In this document: piece after piece, positions 46,601 to 56,062 of the stretch
Layout: each line of letters begins with the position of its first letter
Position numbering within the stretch: the stretch's first letter is position 1
Assembly: GCF_002836515.1 (NCBI RefSeq)
Contig: NZ_PJBC01000004.1
Span: forward strand, 310,001-374,000
Length of the DNA: 64,000 nucleotides
Source: Pseudomonas sp. Choline-02u-1
Lineage (GTDB): Bacteria; Pseudomonadota; Gammaproteobacteria; Pseudomonadales; Pseudomonadaceae
Direction of reading: 5' to 3'
The notes under the pieces: model-generated
Databases searched by the model: none
Told to the model about the DNA's origin: nothing
Seen by the model: the letters and a program-made list of their open reading frames with translations, nothing else
Program-made: the position numbers and the translations under genes

Positions 46601-49600
46601 TTGTTCATAACCACGGCGGAGATACCGCCGATATCGACACCCATCTCCATGGTAGTGGAACAATTCAAAACGTTGATCTGGCCCTTTTTGAACATATCTT
46701 CATATGAACCAAGACGCTCGGAAGACTGCTGCGCCGAATGCTCAGCAGTACGGTAATAGAAGCCGCCTTCAATCGACCTGTCATTGATATCTGTCCAAAG
46801 ATTACGCGCACGCAGTTCAGTGATGTGCGCATCTGTCGCAACCTGAGTTCTGATTTTTGCAAGGCCCGGAGCATAGTCTTCCTGGGAGCGATCAAACTCC
46901 CAAACACTGGGTAGCTCAATCGGCTCACACATAAAACTTTTACGCTTCTCATCGGTAAGCTGGGAAAAATCCAAGTGCGCGGGTAGGTAGGGTGTAAATC
47001 CTTTGAAGGTCGTATCCAGCAGCTTGTTAGTAATTGGACAAACAAACGCTTGATCAACCAACAAAAAAAGCATGTGTTCTCTTGGCAAATAGTACCGATT
47101 TTCATCGGATTTAAGTGCTGCGCCAGGCTTAGTTAACTGCAACCAAGCCGCTCGTAACCAGGCGTTGACCAAGTCAACATCAGATGAGCTTGAGGGAGCC
47201 AAACCTGCGCCTAACAGCAGTAGTTTAGTCAAGCGGTGCGAATGGTTGCCATTACGAATCTGCGGCCAGCGTTTCACTCGACTCTCGTCAGCCTCCTTAG
47301 ACTCAGGGTTGCGCAAAGTCTTGGAAGAAAAACGGCTACCAATCCAATCCTTCCACTCCTCAGACATCTGGATGAAGCTGCTTTCCCGCACATAAAAGTC
47401 CAGAGCGACTTTCAAGAAGTCACGCCAATCGTCTGCCTTCAGCCCCTTCTGCTCCCAATAGGCCGGGGCTTCTTTAATCTTTTCTAACCCAAGATAACTG
47501 ACCTTCACCAGCCCTTGAGTTTCTAAACTATTTTGGCGCTTAGGCCTGCGCATAAACTCACGAAAAAGGAGCATCTCAGCCAGCTTTTGTGGCCCATCCG
47601 TCTCTTTGAATATCTCCGGCTTCTGATACTTGTTCGCTAGCAGCATCGGGCCTTTGTCTTTAAGGTCGGCCCGTTGCTTAAGCTCACTCACAAGCTCTGC
47701 CCAAGTCAAGGACATTAGCGCGGGCCTAAGCTTAATCCCATTGGCTGCAGCAAGTAGCGCCGTGAAGCGCACAACCTTGTCCTCAGCAACCTTGATCTCC
47801 TCTTTGAGACCTAGGCTGCGGTATAGCGCCACCTCTTCGTTCGCTTTAGCAATTAGTTGCTGCAGAACTTCTGGTTCGATACTACTTGATGGTGCCTGAG
47901 CATTGCCGCAGCTCTTCTGATGCCAGTTCAAAATCTCTACAACGAGTCCACGCAACCTACTGCGCTCGGCCTCTTGCTGCATACGCACCGCCATACGCGC
48001 CGTACCTTGTCGGCTGTCTGTAAAGGTAATCAGTCTCCGCCCTCGCCCCGGCAAAGATTGCGGACCAAACTCCGGTTTTTGCTCGTCATCTTGATAGTCT
48101 TGGCAATACTCAAGAACCGTCGGCACAGCGTTCGCAACATAAAATGGACCACCCAACATCGCACGACGAAACGGGAAAGCACTTTGATATCCGCTGTAGC
48201 TGCAGTCTTTACGGCTACAAACCACATCGTGGTCATTCATGCGCAGCGGCACACGCTCGCCGGAGACATTCATAAAAGCCCCTGCATGCTTATCGAACTC
48301 AACAGGGATATACGACGGGCCATCACTGCTAACAGTGCCCAGCACCAAAGGAGTCTTGGTTGTTAGCTTCTCATCGAGACTATCTGCATCGTCCTCAACC
48401 GAGGCTTCAGCTTGGAGCGAAAACTCATCCCCAGCGGAACTCTCCCACTGGATTAGCTTTCCGCCATGATCGCGCGCCAGTAAGTGTGGCTCATTGCAGT
48501 CATTGCAGAAAACCAACTCGAAAACGGGGCTGCCACAGGTGCACGCTTGTCGCTGGTTCACATAGACATATCCAAAGGGCCACTTCTCCTGCAGCGGCGT
48601 CCCATTTTTGGCTGAACAGTGTGTATCGAAGCAAGCCCAGAGACCGTGGGTGGTGCGTTGGAAGAAGTGGGCACGCAGTTTCAGGAACGCAGGCTCAGAT
48701 TCATTGGGGCGAGTGCCAGAGCACAGATCCAACCAACGCAAAATCTCAGCTTGCGTTAAAGACCGCCCCTGATTTCGACTCATATGGCTGACCATCTCGG
48801 TCAGCTTTAACGGTTTAGGAGCGCTAACCAGAAAGTCTCTCAATTCATGAGCGATGGGCGAATGCACAAGGGCTTTATAACGCTCGGGATGAATCTCCGG
48901 ATCGTCTTGGTCAACAGCAGGCATAGAGTCGAGCTGCTGCAAACTAACCGATTTATGCTCGCACGATGCAAGCTCAGGAATGACACGCCTACCACCCCAG
49001 ACATCAATCTGAGTGACCGGAACCCCTGACAAATCAGAGAGGAACTGTTTCAGTTGCTCAGCAGCATCGTCACCGGCAATAGTTGCAGAGGTCGCAACAA
49101 AGCGGACATCCTTAGGCGTGACACCGAAGGCTGTCATCACGCGTCGTAACTGCAGAGCCAGTTCAGCAGCCTGCGAGCCTACATAAGTGTGAGCTTCATC
49201 TAGGACAATCCAGCGGAGCGACTTCTGCTCTCTCGATCTGCGCACTATCGGTGCATCGACCTGACGTACCATCATGTATTCAAGCATGGTGCCGTTGGTA
49301 ACCAGGATCGGGGCTGGCTGCTCACGCATCAGCTCGCGCGACAGAATTTCGTTGGGACGTTCAATCTGCTCGGTGCGTTTTTTGGCCTGCAACTCCTCGG
49401 TATTGCCGTTATATAAGCAATAACGTATCCCGGAACCAAAACTCTGTGTCCAGGCATTCAAACGCTCACGCTGCGAGTTGATCAGTGCATTGAGCGGATA
49501 GAGAAATAGTGCTCGCACACCCACCAGCGGCTTACTGCCGACATCACGGTACTCCCGGTAGAGATCATCAAGAACCGGAACCATAAAGCACTCGGTCTTA

Positions 49601-49986
49601 CCCGAGCCAGTACCGCTGGTGACCACCACTGAGTGCTTCTTTTCCAGCAGGGAGTGCCAACTGGCTAATTGGTGCGTGAACGGCCTCCAAGTCGATCCAA
49701 AGCGGTAGCGCCCATTGGCCTCACCATCAAGCGACGCCACGATCTCTTTACTAAGCAGCTGCTTTTGAGCCGCCAACTGCGCCATAGTAAAAGGCGACTC
49801 CTCCCAACCGAAGGTCTGCTCAAACAAGGGCGGGGCCAGGAATGAGCCTTCCTTGCCGCACTCGGCTCGCATGAGTCCGCCCAGGTGCTCACGCAAGCCC
49901 GGATCCGTAATGCTCAAAACACTTAAGGTTGATTCTGTGGTGCGGGACAACGCCTGCTCGACAAGCGCAGAGAAATACTTATCCAT
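43651..49986 (-). CDS. Giant DEAH-box helicase with DUF1998-like C-terminal region
   Basis: A 2111-residue superfamily 2 helicase. Walker A is 'VTSGTGSGKTECF' near residue 122, DEAH box 'IVLDEAHTYVGSQAAEL' near 260, motif III 'VATSATIAG' near 300 and motif VI 'YLQRAGRAGRSNESR' near 1138; about 800 residues separate the two RecA lobes. Zinc-binding cysteines occur at about 495-530 ('CTCGSP...CNDCNEP'), near 1460 and at about 1690-1705 ('CDHCESGCSECLL'), the last being the DUF1998/MrfA-type cluster. Residues 1750-2111 are unassigned and could include a phospholipase D-like fold. Its ATG overlaps the upstream gene by eight bases. E. coli yjiV is a probable relative. Confidence 0.82.
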   Translation of the reverse strand: MDKYFSALVEQALSRTTESTLSVLSITDPGLREHLGGLMRAECGKEGSFLAPPLFEQTFGWEESPFTMAQLAAQKQLLSKEIVASLDGEANGRYRFGSTWRPFTHQLASWHSLLEKKHSVVVTSGTGSGKTECFMVPVLDDLYREYRDVGSKPLVGVRALFLYPLNALINSQRERLNAWTQSFGSGIRYCLYNGNTEELQAKKRTEQIERPNEILSRELMREQPAPILVTNGTMLEYMMVRQVDAPIVRRSREQKSLRWIVLDEAHTYVGSQAAELALQLRRVMTAFGVTPKDVRFVATSATIAGDDAAEQLKQFLSDLSGVPVTQIDVWGGRRVIPELASCEHKSVSLQQLDSMPAVDQDDPEIHPERYKALVHSPIAHELRDFLVSAPKPLKLTEMVSHMSRNQGRSLTQAEILRWLDLCSGTRPNESEPAFLKLRAHFFQRTTHGLWACFDTHCSAKNGTPLQEKWPFGYVYVNQRQACTCGSPVFELVFCNDCNEPHLLARDHGGKLIQWESSAGDEFSLQAEASVEDDADSLDEKLTTKTPLVLGTVSSDGPSYIPVEFDKHAGAFMNVSGERVPLRMNDHDVVCSRKDCSYSGYQSAFPFRRAMLGGPFYVANAVPTVLEYCQDYQDDEQKPEFGPQSLPGRGRRLITFTDSRQGTARMAVRMQQEAERSRLRGLVVEILNWHQKSCGNAQAPSSSIEPEVLQQLIAKANEEVALYRSLGLKEEIKVAEDKVVRFTALLAAANGIKLRPALMSLTWAELVSELKQRADLKDKGPMLLANKYQKPEIFKETDGPQKLAEMLLFREFMRRPKRQNSLETQGLVKVSYLGLEKIKEAPAYWEQKGLKADDWRDFLKVALDFYVRESSFIQMSEEWKDWIGSRFSSKTLRNPESKEADESRVKRWPQIRNGNHSHRLTKLLLLGAGLAPSSSSDVDLVNAWLRAAWLQLTKPGAALKSDENRYYLPREHMLFLLVDQAFVCPITNKLLDTTFKGFTPYLPAHLDFSQLTDEKRKSFMCEPIELPSVWEFDRSQEDYAPGLAKIRTQVATDAHITELRARNLWTDINDRSIEGGFYYRTAEHSAQQSSERLGSYEDMFKKGQINVLNCSTTMEMGVDIGGISAVVMNNVPPHPANYLQRAGRAGRSNESRALAYTLCKNNPHDQQVFANPSWPFETKIPAPAVALNSARLVQRHVNSLVLSDFLCNVVGPTQTEKTSLNAQWFYDDSNGGSQCDRFLERLGFAVCDIDEALSLLVKGTALAGITPDQLRRRSMDQLKALQGRWLGSFRYLLSEEQQAKPNSPYLKRLQVEKARHCNEYLLRDLSARTFLPGYGFPTDVVNFDNFTIEDYIREGGAERKVKRDREDNVSRYKGLPSRNLAIAIREYAPGAEIVLDGRVFRSVGVSLHWHNLNADTNEAQKMDIAWRCDVCGELGYEEGLVKSDELTCTNNECLAIIKSSNVRKVLQPSGFVTDAYQSASNDIQHQKFVPVETAWVFVRAAKTPLPNPAVGAMAYGTEGQVFHHSSGENGAGFALCMSCGRAASMLTADEFPLGLSPSGEHFPPRPSKADKDQNNRRLPCQGSGSIVPNVSLGVTSLTDVFELILHHPVSGEYIADNDQGRCIAMTLAVAMRSALAEILGVSASELGYATRPSKLENGQPIRILQLYDVISGGAGFASSAPLHIEDLLSRMLKTLHCDHCESGCSECLLDSQTRHDHDKLDRKLAREWLGDEFAHYVGLSVEDKLSLPDGQYAPGSIESVLRRLINEGVETVTLVATGDPSEWDLLAPQFRKAIQRYLNIDEVAVELLVPDGLTDEDLLQDLRRLSLLGVSVGRYSSDRENHVLVQASRAGEIITLASRSELAGVPGRWWHQSDALVVVSRSQSGLSWSALDLASAASKSTDSSLIIDLPIHQELNGPLLTFGDRFWSLLAENAQIADVLETATICRIRYSDRYLQNPSVIAILGTFFKFLKGRIAADAELQVSTLFKLGKLQGRKAFDDWSRKDDFEFFVSKWLSAMAGQTINLVVETSNRDIPHRRRLDLEFDDGRSLTVRFDQGIAYWQVRFRSHADMWFDFDLEARDQVMHMAKVVETAQVQNSEQKWSTDVLVELRG

Positions 49987-52900
49987 TGACTGGTACTGCC
50001 TTATGCATACCCATGACATTATTCAACAGACAATATTGGTAAATGCTGTTAAACCAACTCGAATCAAAATCGCGAACCTGTCGAAGGAAAAATATCGCTT
50101 CAACACTATCCTCGAAAACATCCGAAAACTTTGCTTTACCGCTAGCGATAGCAGCAGCGAAAACAGGCAGGTAAACCACAGCATTGCGGTAATCCATTTC
50201 CAACCGAAATGAAATTACTGAATCACTCTGTTTGTTGTGCCAGCGCTCCAATCTCTTGCCACCATATTCAGGCCAAGAGGCCTCACTCCGATCTCGCATC
50301 AATTGAACGTACCAGCCGTGAAGTACAGCCCTGAATGTCTTGAGATCCATATTGATTTCCGGCCCTACAGGTTTCCCTGAAAGATAACGTTGCACACTCT
50401 CCCCATACGTTGGGAAGGTCTCCCCTAATTTGGCGAACATTCGGCCAATCAACGCAGATACGGCTTCATCAGTAACGCCCTTAATCTCAAGGAAAGCGCC
50501 AAAACGCTTAGCAGCTAGATGAATTTCAGTGACGGGGAGAAATTCCCAAAAAATGGGGAACTCGGACTCAATTCGAATTAGAAACTTTGGCTCCATTTCA
50601 AACTTGAAAAGCGCCATCGACAAAGCACGGGGGTGTCCCACCAGCGCCCTCCAAGCCTCAAACGTGGCTAAAGGCAGATAACCGTAACCCTCGTACAGCG
50701 TTCTCAGGAACTGCCATCCGCTGTGCATCGGATTTACTGCCATGGAATCCAGAACAGGCGCAAATGAACTGACAGGAGAGGCATAGTCGAAGGTCAGGAC
50801 CGCTTTCTGCAGACTCTGTGCGTCATCACTTTGCGGTACCGGCTCCCAACCTCCGACAATAAACAGAGGTCTGAATGAAACAGCTGATCCTTGCTTGGGG
50901 AGCAAAAGCCATGGTCCATTTTTTTCCACCAACGCCGGTAGCTCAAACTCGCCGGTGGGGACACCTTCGCTACAACGCGAACCAAGGTGAACAGCACCGC
51001 GTATCGGCTCATGCAGCAACATCAAAATCGGCTCAGGTAATCCGGCATTGCCATCCTGAAGGCTGGAGGCGCGCAGCACCTGACGATCACGATCCAGCAT
51101 CATCTCGGTTGCGTACTTGCGAACTCGGAAATTGGTGTCTTGGCCATTACCAAACACCCGCAATTCAACGACCTGATCGATGCCAGATTGCAATGAAAGC
51201 AGATTCACAATCTGCTCACGAATGTTAAACAGGCTGATTTCTACAGGCTTTTCATTAGCCGTATAGGACCAACTGTAAGAAGCGTTCTTGGCGGTATTCC
51301 CCTTGAGAGTCAACTCAAGCCCGAACTTGGTAGGCGCGCCGTGGCGGCCAAACAAATAAATACGCGCGCCTAGCAGATCATCAATACTGATATCGCGCTT
51401 AAGTTGCTTACCATTACCATCAATCGCCAGGCAGCCCGAGTTGGGGAAGGGCAGCTCAATCTCAACCGGATCTGACATCAGGCTTGGCGTGACTAAAAGA
51501 CGAACCCTGATCGGCGGCAAACCCTCTGTTGAGAGTTTTAGCTCGACATGATCCTCCCGCTTGATCTGCTGAGTGTAAAAACCTTCGCCTACTATTCTCA
51601 ACAAACAACGCTGCTGGGTGTGCACTAGAATTCTGCCCTGACCGGGCCTTTCGCCACTGCGCAATTCAAGACGGAAGTCAGCCGGTAAGATGCCGATCTT
51701 ACGACGCAACAAGGTATCGCCACTGCTGTTGCGAACGGCTACATATTGAGCACCGAGCATTTCTTGTAAAGAGCTGCTACCGGGTTGCTTACCGCCAACG
51801 AAAAGATCGCCACCTTGTTTTTGCAGCTCGCCTGTAGCTCCAGGCCATTGCACCTTGGGCAGTCCTACAAAAGTATGTGTGGGCTTTGTCGACCAGCCTA
51901 GCTCGCTACCTGCCAGCTCTAGTCCGGGGGCTGTACCGGCCGAGTGTCCTGTTCGAACTCTGTATGGCCCCTCGCAATCAACTTTTAACTCGACTCTTCC
52001 CTGTATTTTAAGTGCTCGTAGACTAAATATCGGAGTTAAATCAGTGATACTGACATTGTCGGCGTCTCCTACCTGCTCCAATGCAGTGCCGACCGGCAGC
52101 ACAAGCAATAGTTCTTCACTGGCGCTATTGAATGAAGCCTGACCACATAGCTGCCACCCATCATTTACCGGTTCAAAGCCAACTGGGACCTCACCTAGCG
52201 CTACGGTGCTGTTCTCGATAGGTAAAGAAGCGATCACCACCCCCCCTACCATCGCTACCAAGCTCAGTGACAACGAGCAGTCACAACGGAGTCCCATTAC
52301 CTCTCGCTGCCGCAACCTGATCCGGGCGACCCCCTTGTCCACGACGGCATAACCGGGGCCTAACTTAGCGATAACCGTACTGCCTTCCAAAATCACGAGC
52401 TCGAAGCGAGTTGTAGAGGGCTGCATCGCTAATTGGAAAACCGCTTCTGCCGGCAGCGATAGCTGGACCTTCAATACATTGGGTGGTGCTTCTTGCAAGA
52501 AGTGTCTACAAGCCCAGCCGCCAGATTCTTTGCGACATCTTCCACTCTCGACCGTGGCAGTTTTCAAGAGCCCGTTAAGCAATTCACTGCCAGTTTGGTT
52601 ATCCAGCGGTAGCGGGAACAGCTCACGCCATTTCGGATTCATGGCATCCAAGCGAGCAACAGGCTCAGCGGTCTGGACCAGGCCATAGTCCCGCACCAAA
52701 GACACCAGCTGATCGGCCATATGCGCAACCAGTTCCACTGAAGTCTGCGAGGAAAACACCTTCGGTAAGCTCGCCTTCTCCATCTGCTGCACTACTTGCT
52801 GGGCAGTGCTATAGCCTAGGATATGCCACTGGTCATACTGCTTGAGGATTCGGTCGAACAGTGCGTGAAAACGGTTTCCTCCTTCACGTAGCACTTGAAA

Positions 52901-53314
52901 AGGCAGCCCGCCCTCACTGAACAATGAGCCGAGAAAATCCCTCCGCTCAGACTCGTAAAAGTGTATCGGGCGCTTCCAGTAGTGCTCCAGCCCTTTTGGA
53001 ATCGTTTTGCCGAGATCGCCGGGCGATAGACTGTACCCCAGCGTCTTCCAGATCGGTTCCCAGCTCCAGCCATGATCTCGCTGGTACTCACGCCGGTACC
53101 ACTCGGAACAGAAGAGAACCAAACAGGCGCTTGCAGCCGTGTCATTTACTGCCTTGTCGAAGGTTTCTAACTCTCTGAGCAGGTGCAACAGGTCTAGATA
53201 CTCTTCATGGCTGCAATGGTAGGCGTACAGACCACGATAATCAGGGGACGGGATACCCCGTCGCAGAAGAAATCTGCCGAGCCAATTAGAGAATCTGAAT
53301 ATAGACTGATGCAT
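49979..53314 (-). CDS. STY4851/YjiT-family protein of unknown function
   Basis: An 1111-residue protein. The N terminus 'LGRFLLRRGIPSPDYRGLYAYHCSHEEYLDLLHLL' and 'LVLFCSEWYRREY...GWSWEPIW' (about 65-95) match what I remember of the STY4851/ECs_5259 family, to which E. coli YjiT of the immigration control region belongs. The long middle (about 280-760) is beta-rich, like repeated immunoglobulin-type domains; the C-terminal 250 residues are helical. No catalytic motif is visible. It overlaps the giant helicase gene by eight bases, so the two should act together, perhaps with this protein as a substrate-recognition subunit. Start at 53314 has GGGAAG upstream. Confidence 0.65.
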   Translation of the reverse strand: MHQSIFRFSNWLGRFLLRRGIPSPDYRGLYAYHCSHEEYLDLLHLLRELETFDKAVNDTAASACLVLFCSEWYRREYQRDHGWSWEPIWKTLGYSLSPGDLGKTIPKGLEHYWKRPIHFYESERRDFLGSLFSEGGLPFQVLREGGNRFHALFDRILKQYDQWHILGYSTAQQVVQQMEKASLPKVFSSQTSVELVAHMADQLVSLVRDYGLVQTAEPVARLDAMNPKWRELFPLPLDNQTGSELLNGLLKTATVESGRCRKESGGWACRHFLQEAPPNVLKVQLSLPAEAVFQLAMQPSTTRFELVILEGSTVIAKLGPGYAVVDKGVARIRLRQREVMGLRCDCSLSLSLVAMVGGVVIASLPIENSTVALGEVPVGFEPVNDGWQLCGQASFNSASEELLLVLPVGTALEQVGDADNVSITDLTPIFSLRALKIQGRVELKVDCEGPYRVRTGHSAGTAPGLELAGSELGWSTKPTHTFVGLPKVQWPGATGELQKQGGDLFVGGKQPGSSSLQEMLGAQYVAVRNSSGDTLLRRKIGILPADFRLELRSGERPGQGRILVHTQQRCLLRIVGEGFYTQQIKREDHVELKLSTEGLPPIRVRLLVTPSLMSDPVEIELPFPNSGCLAIDGNGKQLKRDISIDDLLGARIYLFGRHGAPTKFGLELTLKGNTAKNASYSWSYTANEKPVEISLFNIREQIVNLLSLQSGIDQVVELRVFGNGQDTNFRVRKYATEMMLDRDRQVLRASSLQDGNAGLPEPILMLLHEPIRGAVHLGSRCSEGVPTGEFELPALVEKNGPWLLLPKQGSAVSFRPLFIVGGWEPVPQSDDAQSLQKAVLTFDYASPVSSFAPVLDSMAVNPMHSGWQFLRTLYEGYGYLPLATFEAWRALVGHPRALSMALFKFEMEPKFLIRIESEFPIFWEFLPVTEIHLAAKRFGAFLEIKGVTDEAVSALIGRMFAKLGETFPTYGESVQRYLSGKPVGPEINMDLKTFRAVLHGWYVQLMRDRSEASWPEYGGKRLERWHNKQSDSVISFRLEMDYRNAVVYLPVFAAAIASGKAKFSDVFEDSVEAIFFLRQVRDFDSSWFNSIYQYCLLNNVMGMHKAVPVNG

Positions 53315-53423
53315 GAGCTACTTCCCTGATTGAGCCACGACCTAACAAAGGGCGTCACAAATTGCTGCGCGCGTTAGCCTACCGGTTCCCTAGAGAGGGC
53401 TCGACAGCCCTGCCAGTAGGCCC

Positions 53424-55220
53424 TTACAACCCAGAGTAATACTGCTTAATTTTCTGCGCCATCAGCCGGCGACGTTCTGCAAGGAAGGCATCGAATTGCT
53501 CAGGCTGGTAGGCGGCCAAAGCCTCTGGAAGGCAGTTGGCGGCCAAGTTAATTTTGAGATCATCCAAGCGTGTGATAGCTCCATAGCGCGCCACGCCGCT
53601 ATCACACTGAGCGAGCACATCGGCCATGTAGGCTGCAGGGGCGGTGTGGCCAATCTTGATATTCACTTCCTGCTGCACGTACACGTAGTTGGCAACCTGG
53701 TTGTACTTGCTTCGTTGCAATCCCCGCTGCTTCAAGAAGTTCTTCGGGAAAATGTGGTGAATATCACCATGGTGCGTGAGCATGTCCCGGACGGTGATGT
53801 CTTTTGACAGGAAGCCTTTGTCGCCGCGATTAGCCTGCGCTGCCCAAAACACTTTGATTGCTGGCGCATTGACAGAGGATGTGGTCAAAGCCTGCGGCAG
53901 GCCGAAGTCCCAGAAGGCATCAGAAAGCTCAGCCGCCTCAATCTCGCCCAATACCTCTACGAAGGGCCGCTCATGGATCTCCCTAATATCCTTGTCAAAG
54001 CGCGACTCTGGCGAACCAGAGTAGCGCCCAGTCAGCAGCGACATCACAAACCAACGGCGTACCCAGCTTTCGATATTGGGGTTATTGCCCAAGTCGCGCT
54101 TTAGCTTGAGATAGAGCACGTATGCAAAATTCAGCGCATTAGTCGAACCGATCATGGAGCGATCGACAAACCCTGCAGAGCGGATGATCATCAGAAAGCG
54201 TTTAAAGTGTGTCTCGTTGATGAACTCTTTGACCCCTTCGCTCAACGTCTTGAAGGACGATTCTTCTATCTCTTTTTCGTAGCTACGGGTCTCGAAATTG
54301 CGACCTGATAGCAGTCCAACCAAATCTGACAAGCGTCCACGAGTGAACTTAGTGGTGAACGCAACCCTGAGCATGTCCGAGTAGCTGGGATCGTACAAAT
54401 CGTCGTTCTCACCTTTCAGCCAACGCATCGCACGGAAATAATCGGTCTGAACAAACGTCTTGTCGTTGTTTTCGATGTGTGCGTAGAACTCAGGCGCAAT
54501 GGAAAGATGGCAGAAATAGTCGATTGCTTTGCGAAGAGTGTTGCCGTCGAACTCTTCGTTGGCGGCAATCTTCGACATGACGAAATCTGCCTGGCTGAGC
54601 ACAACGCCTTTTGAGTTAATGCGGATGAAGATTTCGGTCACCGTCTCGATATCCAGATCAGCTGCTAGCTCGATCAGACCGATCTGCTTTTTGGTGATAT
54701 CGCAAAGCCTGTCCAATCGCTCATAGACAAGATCTTCATTCAAGTCAGGGTTTGCAGCCAGGTAATCCCTTGCGGCTTTGTGCGACTTAAGCTCGCCGTT
54801 GACGATGGGTGCGATATCGGCGAACCAGGCTTTGTCCTTCTCGATCGCGGGGTTGCTGACCTCAAAGCGCTCTTCGATCGGGTGGAAAGCAATGCGGATG
54901 CGTATCTGCTGATAATCTTGGTTGATCACCTGCTGGCCAGCGATGGCCGCTGTCAACGCCGTAACGCGTTGCTGGCCGTCGATCAACACCTTCTTGCCTT
55001 CGGCCAACGAGCCGTCTTTGAGCTTAACAGTGGGGTTGCGCCACGCGATGATATAGCCGACCGGGAAACCTTGGTACAGGCTGTCCATCAGGTCGCGCAC
55101 CTTGCTGGCATCCCAAACGAAAGGGCGCTGAATTTCCGGAATTGCAATTTCTCCAGACTTGACCCAGCTCAGGAGAGTTTCGATCAGGTGCTGGTTAACG
55201 GAGTACTTCTGAGCTGACAT
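53424..55220 (-). CDS. DUF262 protein with C-terminal HNH (GmrSD-like type IV restriction)
   Basis: A 598-residue protein. The N-terminal DUF262 domain shows '[34 protein letters not shown]' (about 27-60) and the ParB-like nucleotide motif '[15 protein letters not shown]' near 80. The C-terminal DUF1524-like nuclease has '[15 protein letters not shown]' near 500 followed by 'NQVANYVYV'. This combination matches GmrS-GmrD single-chain enzymes that cut modified phage DNA. The start at 55220 has AGGA upstream; the frame is open for 112 more codons, but those are the tail of a decayed nucleotidase gene. It is transcribed in the same direction as the clusters on both sides, 109 bases before the STY4851-like gene. 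Confidence 0.82.
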   Translation of the reverse strand: MSAQKYSVNQHLIETLLSWVKSGEIAIPEIQRPFVWDASKVRDLMDSLYQGFPVGYIIAWRNPTVKLKDGSLAEGKKVLIDGQQRVTALTAAIAGQQVINQDYQQIRIRIAFHPIEERFEVSNPAIEKDKAWFADIAPIVNGELKSHKAARDYLAANPDLNEDLVYERLDRLCDITKKQIGLIELAADLDIETVTEIFIRINSKGVVLSQADFVMSKIAANEEFDGNTLRKAIDYFCHLSIAPEFYAHIENNDKTFVQTDYFRAMRWLKGENDDLYDPSYSDMLRVAFTTKFTRGRLSDLVGLLSGRNFETRSYEKEIEESSFKTLSEGVKEFINETHFKRFLMIIRSAGFVDRSMIGSTNALNFAYVLYLKLKRDLGNNPNIESWVRRWFVMSLLTGRYSGSPESRFDKDIREIHERPFVEVLGEIEAAELSDAFWDFGLPQALTTSSVNAPAIKVFWAAQANRGDKGFLSKDITVRDMLTHHGDIHHIFPKNFLKQRGLQRSKYNQVANYVYVQQEVNIKIGHTAPAAYMADVLAQCDSGVARYGAITRLDDLKINLAANCLPEALAAYQPEQFDAFLAERRRLMAQKIKQYYSGL

Positions 55221-55295
55221 TAGCATTCCTTTGCACGCATAAGCGGCGAATCTACTCAGCCTGAGCCGGTATAGGTCCACCGGATCAAGTCTGGT

Positions 55296-56062
55296 CAAGT
55301 ATGGCACTTTGCCCGAGGGTACCAGATTTGCCGCCGCTTCCAAATGTACGTCTTGGTCATCGAAGAAAATGTGCGGGTTGAACGCCGTGAGCACTTTGGG
55401 CTTGCCGACACCACCGAGGAAGAAGGCTTCGTCAACATACACGCCCCAGGCACGGAGAGTATTGATCACGCGCATTTCCGACGGGGAGTTTCGAGCGGTG
55501 ACAATGGCGATTCTGATCGGTGAATCCTTGCTACCGGTGGGTAAACGCTCCTGCAACTTGGCCAGTTTTATGAGCAGGCTGGCATAGGGCCCCTCTTACA
55601 TGGGGGTGTGCTGCAGTGCCGCTTCCTGCGCCTGAAAGGCATCCAGCCTTGGGTTTTGTAGACCAGCTCGCTGGCATCGGAAAAGAGCACCGTGTCACCG
55701 TCGAAGGCGATTCGTACTTGCCCTTTAGGGATCTTGGGAGCGTTGGCTGGCGGCGCCTTGAGGATCGCAGCGGCGCGCCGGGAGTCGATCTCCTTTTGCG
55801 CGTCGTCTACGTTGTTAGTGAGCAACAGATCGACATCGAAGGCATCCATGTAGTCGGCCACTGACTCGCCACCGGTGAATGCCGAGCGCGTGATCGCCAA
55901 CTGATCCCGGCGAATGGTTTTGAGCACGCGGATACCTGTGTCAGGGCTGTTGCGAGACACCACCTTAACTTCGACCAGCGGGGATAGGTCACTGCTTTCA
56001 ACACGCTGGTTGAGATCGGGCAATGCGTCCACCATGTGAACCGATACCCGGCTGCAGCGCAA
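55296..56062 (-). pseudogene. Decayed 5'-nucleotidase (NT5C/PF06189-like)
   Basis: Pieces of one protein are readable in two frames. The first runs from 'VEVKVVSRNSPDTGIRVLKTI' through 'LAITRSAFTGGES' to 'FSDASELVYKTQG'. The rest ('LDAFQAQEAALQHTPM', then '[18 protein letters not shown]' to '[25 protein letters not shown]') is in another frame. A one-base loss at about 55646-55648 shifts the frame, a TAA at 55596-55598 interrupts it, the N terminus lacks the usual first 50 or so residues, and the C terminus stops about 75 bases before the DUF262 start. The gene is therefore cut at both ends and dead. Confidence 0.8.

Noticed and set aside
31445..53314. DISARM, BREX, Zorya or Dpd systems
   Set aside because: A DUF1998 helicase and a kinase are reminiscent of these, but no PglX/DrmM methylase, no ZorAB motor proteins, no BrxL/PglZ and no DpdA transglycosylase are present.
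31445..53314. Complete tellurite resistance (ter) system
   Set aside because: The triad is TerY-P-like, but no TerB, TerC, TerD/E/Z genes are seen.
53424..55556. A single 710-residue protein joining a nucleotidase C terminus to DUF262
   Set aside because: The nucleotidase part is the tail of a gene broken by a frameshift and a stop, and the DUF262 domain has its own ATG with AGGA at 55220.
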